DNA from: Burkholderiales bacterium
GTDB taxonomy: Bacteria; Pseudomonadota; Gammaproteobacteria; Burkholderiales; Burkholderiaceae_C
Length of the DNA: 19,879 nucleotides
Reading direction: 5' to 3'
NCBI GenBank assembly: GCA_947372225.1
Contig: CANBSV010000047.1
Span: 1-19,879, forward strand
Made by a program: the position numbers and the translations under genes. Positions within the stretch are counted from its first letter, which is position 1, and every line of letters begins with the position of its first letter. Shown piece after piece: positions 1 through 7,867 of this stretch. The notes under the pieces were generated by a model, which saw only the letters and a list, made by a program, of their open reading frames with translations, searched no databases and was not told the DNA's origin.

Positions 1-762
1 TTCGAGATCAACTACACCTACACCGACTGCCTCACCTCGTGCGACCACTACGTCTTCTTCAAGATGGCCGCCTCCGAGATCGCGCACGAGATGGGGCTGA
101 TCTGCTCGTTCATGCCCAAGCCATTTGCCCATTTGCCGGGCAACGGCATGCACATGCACTTGTCGATCGCCAACAGCGCGGGCGTGAACCTCTTCGAAGA
201 CGCCAGCGACGCCCAGGGCCTGGGGCTGTCGACGCTGGCGTATCACTTCCTGGGGGGTCTGCTCGCCCATGCCCCGGCGCTCACCGCGCTGGCGTGCCCC
301 ACGGTCAATTCGTACAAGCGGCTGGTGGTCGGCCGCTCGCTCACCGGTGCGACCTGGGCGCCGGCGTACATCAGTTACGGCGACAACAACCGCTCGACGA
401 TGGTGCGCATTCCCAAGGGCCGCCTCGAGCTGCGCCTGCCCGACGGCTCGTGCAACCCTTACCTGATCACCACCGCCGTGATCGCCGCCGGCCTCGACGG
501 CATCGAGCGCAAACTGCACCCCGGCCCGGCGCACAACGAGAACCTGTACGAGTTGTCGCCGGCCCAACTGCGCGAACGCGGCATTGCGGTGCTGCCGCAA
601 AACCTCGACCGCGCCATCGAAGCGCTGGAAGCAGATTCGCTCATCGTCGAGGCGCTCGGCCCTGTAGGCTGCGAGTTCATCCGGCTCAAGCGCATGGAGT
701 GGATTGAATACATGCGCCACGTCTCCGACTGGGAGATCAAGAGCTACCTCGAGTTTTTCTGA
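1..762 (+). CDS. glnT: Type III glutamine synthetase (GlnT/GmaS family), C-terminal part
   Basis: The reading frame is open from base 1 to a TGA at 760-762, giving the last 253 residues; the start lies outside the window. The family makes an ATP-dependent gamma-glutamyl amide bond between glutamate and ammonia (glutamine synthetase) or methylamine (gamma-glutamylmethylamide synthetase, GmaS). Visible glutamine-synthetase signatures are KPFAHLPGNGMHMHLSI near residue 40, which carries the conserved Gly-Asn-Gly-Met-His-His stretch, the YISYGDNNRSTMVRIP segment, and RLELRLPDGSCNPYL followed by the GLDGIERKL stretch. The C-terminal HVSDWEIKSYLEFF tail resembles the short GlnT/GmaS class rather than GlnA. 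The next three genes are a split glutamate-synthase-like set on the same strand, the arrangement found for glnT-glxBCD and gmaS-mgsABC. Which amine is used cannot be read from the sequence. The family call is firm; substrate specificity is open. Confidence 0.9.
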   Translation, partial: FEINYTYTDCLTSCDHYVFFKMAASEIAHEMGLICSFMPKPFAHLPGNGMHMHLSIANSAGVNLFEDASDAQGLGLSTLAYHFLGGLLAHAPALTALACPTVNSYKRLVVGRSLTGATWAPAYISYGDNNRSTMVRIPKGRLELRLPDGSCNPYLITTAVIAAGLDGIERKLHPGPAHNENLYELSPAQLRERGIAVLPQNLDRAIEALEADSLIVEALGPVGCEFIRLKRMEWIEYMRHVSDWEIKSYLEFF

Positions 763-790
763 CAACGACTGTTGAAACGGAAGCCATCAC

Positions 791-1699
791 ATGTGCGGCA
801 TCGTGGGACTGCTGGTCAAGAAGCCAGCCCTGAAAGATCAACTCGGCGCGCTGATGGTGCCGATGCTGCTCGGCATGACCGAGCGCGGGCCGGACTCCGC
901 CGGCCTGGCGGTGTTTGGTGACGCGCTGGACGCCGGCCACCGCAAGCTGAGCCTGTATTCGGGCCTGACCGCCGAGGGCTCGCAGTTCGACTGGGCCGCG
1001 CTGGTGGCCGCGTTGAACGCCGCGCTGCCGGCGCAAGCCTCGGTGCATGCCGTGGCCAATCACGCGGTGCTCACGGTGGCGAGCGATCCCGCCGGCATCA
1101 AGGCGTGGCTGCGCGAGCAGCACCCGAAGCTGCACGTCCTGTCGACCGGCCGCTCGATCGACCTTTACAAGGACATCGGCACGCCCGGCGAGGTGGCCGA
1201 GCGTTACGGCTTCGCGCAGCTCACGGGCACGCACCTGGTGGGCCACACCCGCATGGCCACCGAATCGGCCGTCACACCCGACCGCGCCCATCCGTTCACT
1301 GCCGGCGAAGACTTCTGCCTGGTGCACAACGGCTCGCTGTCCAACCCCTATGGTGTGCGCCGCAAGCTCGAGCCGCTGGGCATTCACTTCGACACCGACA
1401 ACGATACCGAAGCCGCCTGCCGATTCATCGAATGGCGGCTGCGCGACGGCGACGACCTGCCCACCGCGCTGCAGCGCAGCTTCGATGAGCTCGACGGCTT
1501 CTACACGCTGCTCATGGGCACGGCCGATCAGCTCGCGCTGATCCGCGATCCGTTCGCGTGCAAGCCGGCGATGGTCGCCGAGACCGACGATTACGTGGCC
1601 ATTGCCAGCGAGTTCCGCGCGCTTGCGCACCTGCCCGGCATCAACCACGCGCAAGTGTTCGAGCCGGCGCCCGAGGAGATGTACGTATGGAAGGCGTGA
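791..1699 (+). CDS. glxB: Class II glutamine amidotransferase, GlxB/MgsA-like
   Basis: This 302-residue protein is a stand-alone Ntn-type glutaminase, the equivalent of the amidotransferase domain of glutamate synthase. It begins MCGIVGLL, so Cys2 becomes the N-terminal nucleophile after Met removal. Further class II features are GHTRMATESAVTPDRAHPF (conserved Arg binding the glutamine carboxylate) and LVHNGSLSNPYGVRR (Asn-Gly oxyanion region), then a D-N-D-T-E-A stretch. It should release ammonia, or transfer the amide or methylamide, from a gamma-glutamyl substrate to the downstream FMN synthase. The start has a GGAAG ribosome site at 779-783, seven bases before ATG. It starts 28 bases after glnT and ends against glxC, consistent with one operon. 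In methylotrophs the homologue is mgsA of N-methylglutamate synthase; in rhizobia it is glxB. Domain order is clear; the physiological substrate is not. Confidence 0.9.
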   Translation: MCGIVGLLVKKPALKDQLGALMVPMLLGMTERGPDSAGLAVFGDALDAGHRKLSLYSGLTAEGSQFDWAALVAALNAALPAQASVHAVANHAVLTVASDPAGIKAWLREQHPKLHVLSTGRSIDLYKDIGTPGEVAERYGFAQLTGTHLVGHTRMATESAVTPDRAHPFTAGEDFCLVHNGSLSNPYGVRRKLEPLGIHFDTDNDTEAACRFIEWRLRDGDDLPTALQRSFDELDGFYTLLMGTADQLALIRDPFACKPAMVAETDDYVAIASEFRALAHLPGINHAQVFEPAPEEMYVWKA

Positions 1700-1704
1700 T
1701 CGAC

Positions 1705-2394
1705 ATGACCACATTCGATCTGGCGACGCACACGGTGCGTGAGCTGAACCAGTTCCTGCACCAGCCGGCCGCCGAGCTGGATGGCCGCTCGGTGGCCGTG
1801 GCCAATCCCAACGGCGCACACAACCTGGCCGTCGGGCTCAATGCCGCGGTGCAGGTCATGGTGCACGGACACGCCGGCTACTACGCGGCGGGCATGAACC
1901 AGTTGGCCACCGTGATCATCGAAGGCAGCGCCGGCACCGGCGTGGCCGAAAACATGATGAGCGGTCGCGTGCATGTGCGCGGCTTTGCATCGAACGCCGC
2001 CGGCGCCACCGCGCACGGCGGGCTGCTGGTCATTGACGGCGACGCGGGCCTGCGTTGCGGCATCTCGCTCAAGGGTGGCGACATCGTCGTCGGCGGCTCG
2101 GTGGGCAGTTTCTCGGCCTTCATGGCGCAGGCCGGCCGCATGGTCATCTGCGGCAACGCCGGCGATGCGTTGGGCGACTCGCTCTACGAGGCGGTGCTGT
2201 ACGTCAAGGGCGACATCAAGTCGCTCGGCGCCGATGCCCAGATCGAGCCGATGGCTGAGGCCGATCTGGCCGCCGTGGCCGAACTGCTGGCCGCCGCCGG
2301 ATTGCCCACCGCGCACGCCCCCGCCGATTTCAAGCGCATCGCTTCTGCGCGCACGCTGTACCACTGGAACGCCGACGCGGACCAGGACTACTGA
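1705..2394 (+). CDS. glxC: Glutamate synthase GXGXG-domain protein, GlxC/MgsB-like
   Basis: The 229-residue protein is built largely of a right-handed beta-helix like the C-terminal domain of the glutamate synthase large subunit. Regularly spaced glycines are seen in VMVHGHAGYYAAGM, IIEGSAGTGVAENMMSG, VIDGDAGLRCGISLKGG and VICGNAGDALGDSL. The domain is structural, connecting the amidotransferase and FMN synthase active sites, and has no chemistry of its own. Two starts are possible. ATG 1687 has GAGGAG eight bases upstream and overlaps the previous stop. ATG 1705 has GGAAGG ten bases upstream and gives MTTFDL, the family-like N-terminus, and is preferred here. The gene is tightly packed between glxB and glxD, so the three products probably form one complex. 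Family confidence is high; the exact start is uncertain by six codons. Confidence 0.85.
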   Translation: MTTFDLATHTVRELNQFLHQPAAELDGRSVAVANPNGAHNLAVGLNAAVQVMVHGHAGYYAAGMNQLATVIIEGSAGTGVAENMMSGRVHVRGFASNAAGATAHGGLLVIDGDAGLRCGISLKGGDIVVGGSVGSFSAFMAQAGRMVICGNAGDALGDSLYEAVLYVKGDIKSLGADAQIEPMAEADLAAVAELLAAAGLPTAHAPADFKRIASARTLYHWNADADQDY

Positions 2395-2421
2395 TCTGAG
2401 CTGGACCACCGAGCCCCTGCC

Positions 2422-3786
2422 ATGGACCATTCCCCCGCCTCCCCCAAGCGCATTCAGGTCGAGGAATCCGCGACCTTCGACCGCACCGCGCTCGACTACA
2501 TCCACAACGCTGCCGCGCACGGGCTGTACGAGATCCGCGGCCTGGGCGCCAAGCGCAAGCTGCCGCACTTCGATGACCTGGTGTTTCTCGGCGCATCGCT
2601 GTCGCGCTACCCGCTGGAGGGCTACCGCGAGAAGTGCCTGACCAAGACCGTGCTCGGCACGCGCTTTGCCACCCGGCCGATCACGCTCGACATCCCGATC
2701 ACCATCGCCGGCATGAGCTTCGGTGCACTGTCGGCCAACGTGAAGGAGGCACTCGGCCGCGCCGCCACCATGATGGGCACGTCGACCACCACCGGCGACG
2801 GTGGCATGACGCCCGAGGAGCGCAATTCATCCAAGACGCTGGTCTACCAGTGCCTGCCGTCGCGCTACGGCTTCAAGCCCGACGACGTGCGGCGCGCCGA
2901 CGCAATCGAGATCGTCATCGGCCAGGGCGCCAAGCCGGGGGGCGGCGGCATGCTGCTGGGCCAGAAGGTCAACCCCCGCGTGGCGCAGATGCGCACGCTG
3001 CCGCAAGGCATCGACCAGCGCTCGGCCAGCCGCCACCCGGACTGGACCGGCCCCGACGACCTGGTCATCAAGATCCACGAGCTGCGCGAGATCACCGACT
3101 GGAAGACCCCCATCTACGTGAAGATCGGTGCGACGCGTGTGTTCAACGACGTCAAGCTCGCGGTGCACGCTGGCGCTGACGTGATCGTGCTCGACGGCAT
3201 GCAAGGCGGCACCGCCGCCACGCAGACCTGCTTCATCGAGAACGTGGGCATCCCCACGCTGGCCGCGCTGCGTCAGGCGGTCGACGCGCTCGAAGACCTC
3301 AACATGAAAGGCCAGGTGCAGCTCATCGTCTCGGGCGGCATTCGCACCGGTGCCGACGTGGCCAAGGCGCTGGCCATGGGCGCCGACGCGGTGTCGATCG
3401 GCCAGGGCGTGCTGATGGCGCTGGGCTGCAACCACGAGAGCTACGAGCAAGGCGGCCGGCGCATCGATGCCACGGCCGATTACGCCGCGCTCGGTGCCAG
3501 GCCGGGTTCATGCCACCACTGCCACACCGGCCGCTGCCCCGTGGGCATCACCACCCAGGACGCGGTGCTCGAGCAGCGCCTTCAGCCCGAGCCCGGCGCG
3601 CGCCACCTCAAGAACTACCTCAAGACGCTCACGATGGAGCTCACCACCATCGCACGCGCGTGCGGCAAGCAAAACGTGCATCACCTCGAGCCCGAGGATC
3701 TGGTCGCGCTCACCGTCGAAGCCGCTGCCATGGCCCGCCTGCCGCTGGCCGGAACCAACTGGATTCCGGGCGTCGGAAGCATCTGA
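2422..3786 (+). CDS. glxD: FMN-binding glutamate synthase family protein, GlxD/MgsC-like
   Basis: This 454-residue protein corresponds to the FMN/Fe-S central domain of the glutamate synthase large subunit, here as a separate polypeptide. It has a (beta/alpha)8 flavin barrel: IAGMSFGALSANVKEALGRA near residue 95, GQGAKPGGGGMLLGQKV, VKIGATRVFNDVKLAVHAGAD, then VLDGMQGGTAATQ and LIVSGGIRTGADVAKALAMG, which bind FMN and 2-oxoglutarate. Cys364, Cys367 and Cys372 in CHHCHTGRCPVG are the expected 3Fe-4S ligands. With the upstream amidotransferase and GXGXG proteins it should aminate 2-oxoglutarate reductively, making glutamate or, if the amide is methylated, N-methylglutamate. It starts 27 bases after glxC without a strong ribosome site. 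No gltD-like NAD(P)H subunit follows, so the electron donor is unknown. The NMG dehydrogenase genes mgdABCD are not in the window either. Confidence 0.9.
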   Translation: MDHSPASPKRIQVEESATFDRTALDYIHNAAAHGLYEIRGLGAKRKLPHFDDLVFLGASLSRYPLEGYREKCLTKTVLGTRFATRPITLDIPITIAGMSFGALSANVKEALGRAATMMGTSTTTGDGGMTPEERNSSKTLVYQCLPSRYGFKPDDVRRADAIEIVIGQGAKPGGGGMLLGQKVNPRVAQMRTLPQGIDQRSASRHPDWTGPDDLVIKIHELREITDWKTPIYVKIGATRVFNDVKLAVHAGADVIVLDGMQGGTAATQTCFIENVGIPTLAALRQAVDALEDLNMKGQVQLIVSGGIRTGADVAKALAMGADAVSIGQGVLMALGCNHESYEQGGRRIDATADYAALGARPGSCHHCHTGRCPVGITTQDAVLEQRLQPEPGARHLKNYLKTLTMELTTIARACGKQNVHHLEPEDLVALTVEAAAMARLPLAGTNWIPGVGSI

Positions 3787-3799
3787 GCGAGGCTTCGCG

Positions 3800-3831
3800 G
3801 CAGGCCTTGCCCGCTTGGGCCAAGGCGCTGC
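3800..3831 (+). terminator. GC-rich hairpin after glxD
   Basis: GCAG-GCCTTG-CCC pairs with GGG-CAAGGC-CTGC around a GCTT loop, giving about 13 base pairs interrupted by one bulged C and one bulged G. It starts 14 bases after the glxD stop. There is no T-run behind it, so it is not a classical intrinsic terminator. It could slow transcription, protect the 3' end of the glx message or separate glxD from the next gene. Confidence 0.4.
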
Positions 3832-3871
3832 GACGCTCCGTGTCAACATCGACGCCGATGAGGAGGCGGTG

Positions 3872-4786
3872 ATGAAAAAGCTGTTGTTCTTGGGCGCCGG
3901 TGGTGTGGGCGGCTACTTCGGGGCCCGGTTGATCGAAGCCGGTGTGGATGTGACGTTTCTGGTGCGCCCGGCGCGTGCTGCCACTCTGGCGGCGCATGGC
4001 TTGAGCGTGCGCAGCCCGCACGGTGACTTTCACCTGCCGGCGGTGCGCTGCGTGACGCGCGACACCGTGGGCGCTGACTACGACCTGGTGTTGCTCGCCC
4101 CCAAGGCCTACGACCTGGACGACGCGCTGGATTCCGTCGCGCCGGCGGTGGGCCCTTCGACGTTCGTGATGCCGCTGCTCAACGGGTTGGCGCACCTCGA
4201 GATCCTCGATGCGCGCTTCGGTGCCCACCGCGTGCTTGGCGGCGTGGCGCAAGTGGTGGCGACGCTGGATGCCGATGGCTCGATCCGGCTCATGGATCCG
4301 ATCCACACCCTGACCGCCGGCGGCCGCGATGGGCTCACGCAGCAGGCCGCCGCCGCATTCATCGCGCTGTGCGAGCCGGCGCGTTTCAACAAGGTGCTGG
4401 CCCCCGACATCGTGGCCGCGTTGTGGAGCAAATGGACCTTTTTGGCCACGCTGGCCGGCATCACCACCTTGATGCAGGGCTCGGTCGGTCAGGTGGTGAA
4501 CACAGCTTGCGGCGACACGCTGATCCGCCGGCTTTACGCCGAATGCGTGGCCGTGGGCGAGCGCTGCGGTTTTGCCGTGCCCGAGACGACGCAGGCCGTG
4601 GCACTCAAGCGGCTGACCGAGCCCGGCTCGGGACTCACGGCGTCGATGCTGCGCGATCTGCAGTCCGGCATGCGCACCGAGCATGAGCATGTGCTGGGCG
4701 AGTTGCTGCGCCGAGCGCAGCAGCACGGCGTGGATGCGCCGTTGCTGGCGGCGGCGTACTGTCACATGCAATTGGTGGGCCGCTAG
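3872..4786 (+). CDS. 2-dehydropantoate 2-reductase family protein (PanE/ApbA)
   Basis: The 304-residue protein matches ketopantoate reductase in length and layout. The N-terminus MKKLLFLGAGGVGGYF is a Rossmann GxGxxG dinucleotide site, probably for NADPH. Asn104 in PLLNGLAHLE and Lys187 in ALWSKWTFLA fit the conserved Asn and Lys that orient the 2-oxo acid. The C-terminal helical domain contains SMLRDLQSGMRTEHEHVLGEL, the usual Ser and acidic motif. The start ATG has AGGAGG at 3861-3866, five bases upstream, which rules out longer readings of the frame. It lies on the same strand 85 bases after glxD, with a hairpin between, and may be a separate unit. The family includes true PanE as well as many reductases of other 2-oxo acids, and nothing here proves a role in pantothenate synthesis. 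Confidence 0.85.
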   Translation: MKKLLFLGAGGVGGYFGARLIEAGVDVTFLVRPARAATLAAHGLSVRSPHGDFHLPAVRCVTRDTVGADYDLVLLAPKAYDLDDALDSVAPAVGPSTFVMPLLNGLAHLEILDARFGAHRVLGGVAQVVATLDADGSIRLMDPIHTLTAGGRDGLTQQAAAAFIALCEPARFNKVLAPDIVAALWSKWTFLATLAGITTLMQGSVGQVVNTACGDTLIRRLYAECVAVGERCGFAVPETTQAVALKRLTEPGSGLTASMLRDLQSGMRTEHEHVLGELLRRAQQHGVDAPLLAAAYCHMQLVGR

Positions 4787-4837
4787 GTTTCGCTGCAGCG
4801 CCGGCTGCTGCCGCTCAGGTGGCGTGGGCGGTGAGGG

Positions 4838-5521
4838 TCAGGGGTGGATCGAGTCGATCTCGATCGCCATCAGCATTCCCTCGGGCGACAGCCGTTTGAG
4901 TTGCAGGTGTCCGGTGCGGTGCGGCTGCGTGGGAGCCCAACCGGTCCAGGCGCCCAGTCCGGGGCTCAGATCGAAGGTGTGGGGCTGCGATGCTGAGCTG
5001 TCGTCCCCTGCGTGCAGTGAACCGGGTTCGGACACTTGCCAGCAGCCTTCGATGACCAGCAATGCGAGCGCGTGTGCCGACAGCGTGGCGCCGTCTGACA
5101 GCGCACGCACTTGCGCGCGCGCCGCGTCGCGGCGGGTCATCACGTTGAGCAAAGACACGCTTGCGGGCGGTGTGGTCGTCGTCGCCGCGCCGTGGAGCGT
5201 GGCATTCGCCGGAGCATCACCGGGGTAGCGGACCAGGTCACCGGCGCGCACGAGCCGATGGGGTGGTCGGTCCCCGATGCTCAGCGTGACCGGGCCCGCG
5301 CACAGCAGCACGGTGATGCGATCGACGCCGGGAAAGCTGGAGAACGCCGCGTCGCCCTCGAGTGTGGCCACGCTCACTCGCCAGTCCCAAGGCACTCCGT
5401 CGGTGGCCTCGTTGGCGAGCGCGTCGCGCGGCTGCGTGGCAATCGTGCGGGTCCGGCCGCCGCCGTTGCGCCACGGCTCGTCGGGCAGCGCGTCGAGCGC
5501 AAAGACCCGCAGCGTGGTCAC
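4838..5521 (-). CDS. hutD: HutD/Ves family cupin protein
   Basis: The 227-residue product begins MTTLRVFALDALPDEPWRNG, and the Pro-Trp-x-Asn-Gly-Gly-Gly stretch followed by WDWRVSVATLEGDAAFS and FPGVDRITVLL is characteristic of HutD/Ves. These are small bicupin-like proteins often found in histidine-utilisation operons; their biochemical role is not settled, and HutD has been suggested to govern or limit hut activity. The GTG start (5521-5519) overlaps the upstream oxidoreductase stop in a GTGA, with no ribosome site, so translation is probably coupled. The same frame stays open far upstream, but that part is a shadow of the oxidoreductase. The protein is somewhat longer than typical members (about 190 residues), with an inserted Ser/Asp-rich loop near residues 175-185. 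The other hut genes in the window comprise only hutG. Confidence 0.8.
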   Translation of the reverse strand: MTTLRVFALDALPDEPWRNGGGRTRTIATQPRDALANEATDGVPWDWRVSVATLEGDAAFSSFPGVDRITVLLCAGPVTLSIGDRPPHRLVRAGDLVRYPGDAPANATLHGAATTTTPPASVSLLNVMTRRDAARAQVRALSDGATLSAHALALLVIEGCWQVSEPGSLHAGDDSSASQPHTFDLSPGLGAWTGWAPTQPHRTGHLQLKRLSPEGMLMAIEIDSIHP

Positions 5522-6702
5522 GACACGGCGCCGACGCCGTACAGCCCGCGCAGGGGACGCCCGGCGGCAAAGCGTTCGAGCGCGTAGGGCGCCAGCGAGA
5601 TGTCGGGCGTGAGGCCGAGCGCTTCTTGCGCGAGCACGCGACCGACCGCGGGCGACAGCTTGAAGCCGTGCCCCGAAAACCCGTAGCCCACCACCAGGCC
5701 GCTGATGCCGGGCAGCCGCCCGAGCACCGGATTCCAGTCGGGCGTCACGTCGTACACGCCGGTCCACGACGAGGCCAGACCGGCGGTCTCGAAGCTCGGG
5801 AAGCGCTCGGCGGCTTGCGCACCGATCGAGGCGATGAGGTCGAGCGACACGTCGCCCTGCTCGTTGTCGGGCGAGGGAAGCACCTCGCCTGCCACGCCCT
5901 CGCTGACCAGCATCTGCGTGCCGCCGTAGCTGCGGCAATACAGCATGCCCTCGGAGCCCAGGTCCTTGAACACCGGCATCGCATAGGTGTAGGGCTCGGG
6001 GCCTTCGAGCGCGAGCACCGTGTGGCGCTCGGCCTGCACTGGCGAGGTGATGCCGGTCCACTGCTCGATCTGCGTGGCCCAGATGTTTTGCGTGCTGATC
6101 ACCGTGCCGGCCATGAAGCGGCCCATATTGGTGTCGACCCCGATCACACGGCCGTCTTCGATGAGCAGCTTTTGCACCTCGACGCCTTCCATGATCTTCA
6201 CGCCGCCGCGCCGCGCCGATCGCGCAAAGCTGGTGGCCACCAGATAGGCGTCGGCAAAGCCCGCTTGGGGCTCGAAGCCGATCAGAGCGGCGTCGTGCAG
6301 ATCGGCGATGGGCAGCAGCGCCTGGGCTTGCTGGCGATCGAGCAGTTGCACCTCGATGCCTTGCTGGCGTTGGCCCTCGAGCGCCAGGGTCAAGGGCTGC
6401 AGCTTGGGGCCCTCGGGCGCACAGATCAGATAGCCGCACTTGACCAGGCCGCTGGCGGCGTCTTCGTCGCCCAGGTAGTTGGCGAAGTCGGCGAACACGC
6501 CCCACGAATCCTGTGCCAGTGCGACGTTCTCGCGCACCGAGTAGTGGGTGCGCAAGATGCCCGACGATTGCGAGGTCGTGCCCGCGCCGACTTGCGTGCG
6601 GTCGAGCACCAGCACGCGCTTGGCGCCCAGTCGCGCCAGGTGGTAGGCCGTCGAGGCGCCGATGACGCCGGCGCCGATCACAATCACGTCGTAGCTGGAC
6701 AT
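5518..6702 (-). CDS. FAD-dependent oxidoreductase, DAO/sarcosine-oxidase-beta-like
   Basis: The 394-residue protein starts MSSYDVIVIGAGVIGASTAY, a dinucleotide-binding GxGxxG site, with an acidic strand end at VLVLDRTQVGAGTTSQSSG. The SSGILRTHYSVRENVALA stretch and the C-terminal GVYDVTPDWNPVLGRLPG and YGFSGHGFKLSPAVGR stretches are typical of the DAO family (sarcosine, dimethylglycine and D-amino-acid oxidoreductases). Such enzymes oxidise a secondary or tertiary amine or an amino acid, yielding an imine or formaldehyde equivalent. It has no signal peptide, so it is probably cytoplasmic. Its stop overlaps hutD by four bases, and the LysR gene is divergent across 138 bases, the classic layout for a regulated catabolic gene. 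Being next to hutG and near glnT-glxBCD, a substituted glutamate is a possible substrate, but this is inference. Confidence 0.85.
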   Translation of the reverse strand: MSSYDVIVIGAGVIGASTAYHLARLGAKRVLVLDRTQVGAGTTSQSSGILRTHYSVRENVALAQDSWGVFADFANYLGDEDAASGLVKCGYLICAPEGPKLQPLTLALEGQRQQGIEVQLLDRQQAQALLPIADLHDAALIGFEPQAGFADAYLVATSFARSARRGGVKIMEGVEVQKLLIEDGRVIGVDTNMGRFMAGTVISTQNIWATQIEQWTGITSPVQAERHTVLALEGPEPYTYAMPVFKDLGSEGMLYCRSYGGTQMLVSEGVAGEVLPSPDNEQGDVSLDLIASIGAQAAERFPSFETAGLASSWTGVYDVTPDWNPVLGRLPGISGLVVGYGFSGHGFKLSPAVGRVLAQEALGLTPDISLAPYALERFAAGRPLRGLYGVGAVS

Positions 6703-6723
6703 GGCGCGCTTTCTGCAGTGTGA

Positions 6724-6748
6724 GGGTGGTCCAGCTTAGCGATCACCC
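6724..6748. promoter_or_regulatory. Imperfect palindrome between divergent oxidoreductase and LysR genes
   Basis: GGGTGGTC and GATCACCC form an inverted repeat (seven of eight positions match) with a nine-base spacer. It is 22 bases upstream of the oxidoreductase start and about 92 bases upstream of the LysR start. LysR regulators usually bind interrupted dyads in exactly this kind of divergent gap, so it is a candidate operator. The arms are GC-rich and the match is imperfect. Confidence 0.3.
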
Positions 6749-6840
6749 GGCCAGCGCGAGACGACAGCAACCAAGCTCATGGCGAACCCCAGTTTTTCTG
6801 ATGCTGCACCGCTGGGCGCACTCACAGCAGGGTGCCGGCG

Positions 6841-7842
6841 ATGACACTGGCACGCCCGCTGGACCTGCACGCGCTTGAGGCTTTCGTGGCCTGCTGCGAT
6901 TGCCAGTCGATGACGCAAGCGGCGGTGCGCCTGGGTATCACGCAAAGTGCAGTGAGCCAGCTGGTCAAGAACCTCGAGCGCGACACCGGCACGCTGCTGC
7001 TCGATCGCGATCAGCGCCCGCCCAAACCCACCGCCGCCGGCCGCGCGCTGCGCGATCAAGCCACCGAGCTGCTGGCGCACGCCCGCGCCGTGGCCGACCA
7101 CGCCCGCTCGGGTGCGCCCACCGAGAGCGCAAGGCTGGTGTTGGGCTGCGTCGATTCATTTGCCGCGACCATCGGGCCGGCACTGGTGCGTGCGCTGTCG
7201 GGCCGCACCGGCGATCTCATGATGTGGTCGGGCCTGTCGCCGGTGCTCACCGAGCAGTTGCTGCGTCGCGACATCGACATGGCCATCGGCACCGACGCGG
7301 TGGTGGCCGATCCGCGCATTGCGGTCAAGCCGCTGTTTTCCGAGGCCTTCGTGCTGGTGCTGCCGCGCGTTGGTGGTGATGGCGCCGCTCCCGAATCGCC
7401 GCTCGACGTGCGCTCGGCGTTGTCGCGCTGGCCGCTCATCCGCTACAGCCTGCGCTCGGTGATGGGCCAGCAAGTCGAGCGTTGCCTGCGCCACTTCGGG
7501 GTGCACGCGCCGCGCCGCTTCGAGTTCGACGCCACCGATCCGCTCATGAGCATGGTCGCCGCCGGCCTGGGCTGGGCGCTGAGCACGCCGCTGTGTTTGC
7601 TGCAGTCGCGCCACCTGCTGGGCGAGGTGCGCGTGTTGCCGCTGTCGCCCACGGCGCTCGGCCGGCGCGAGTTCTTCTTGCTGTGCCGCGAGGGTGAGTG
7701 GCACGGGCTCGACGACGAGATCGTGCGGCTCACCCGGCAGGTGTTCAGGCAGCACACCCGCGCTGACGTGGCACGGCTGATGCCTACGCTGCCGGGCGAG
7801 GCGTTGCAGTGGTCGACACCCGAGCGATCCGGCGCCGCTTGA
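6841..7842 (+). CDS. LysR-family transcriptional regulator
   Basis: This 333-residue protein has an N-terminal winged helix-turn-helix: LDLHALEAFVACCDCQSMTQ, then AAVRLGITQSAVSQLVKNLE and the wing DRDQRPPKPTAAGRAL. A type 2 periplasmic-binding-like effector domain fills the rest (about residues 90-300). The protein is a little longer than usual (about 300), with a C-terminal extension past residue 305. ATG 6841 was chosen over GTG 6832 because AGGG lies eight bases before it. The gene is divergent from the FAD oxidoreductase and 25 bases upstream of hutG, so it probably controls one or both. The effector is unknown; a glutamate derivative or the oxidoreductase substrate would fit the context. 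Confidence 0.9.
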   Translation: MTLARPLDLHALEAFVACCDCQSMTQAAVRLGITQSAVSQLVKNLERDTGTLLLDRDQRPPKPTAAGRALRDQATELLAHARAVADHARSGAPTESARLVLGCVDSFAATIGPALVRALSGRTGDLMMWSGLSPVLTEQLLRRDIDMAIGTDAVVADPRIAVKPLFSEAFVLVLPRVGGDGAAPESPLDVRSALSRWPLIRYSLRSVMGQQVERCLRHFGVHAPRRFEFDATDPLMSMVAAGLGWALSTPLCLLQSRHLLGEVRVLPLSPTALGRREFFLLCREGEWHGLDDEIVRLTRQVFRQHTRADVARLMPTLPGEALQWSTPERSGAA

Positions 7843-7867
7843 TGCGCCGCTTCAAGTCACACCCCGC

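Noticed and set aside
737..1819. 360-residue open frame on the - strand
   Set aside because: It is antisense to glxB, which has an N-terminal nucleophile Cys and the class II amidotransferase motifs.
3467..4786. 439-residue reading that would extend the PanE-like protein into glxD
   Set aside because: The first 135 residues are out-of-frame glxD sequence. AGGAGG and ATG 3872 give the normal family length and an N-terminal GxGxxG motif.
4838..6505. 555-residue frame that would fuse an Arg-rich domain to HutD
   Set aside because: The upstream part is the shadow of the FAD oxidoreductase in another frame. The GTG start at 5521, in a four-base overlap, gives a normal HutD protein.
5362..6723. 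453-residue open frame on the + strand
   Set aside because: It lies antisense to the FAD oxidoreductase and the start of hutD, with His/Arg-rich low-complexity translation and no ribosome site.
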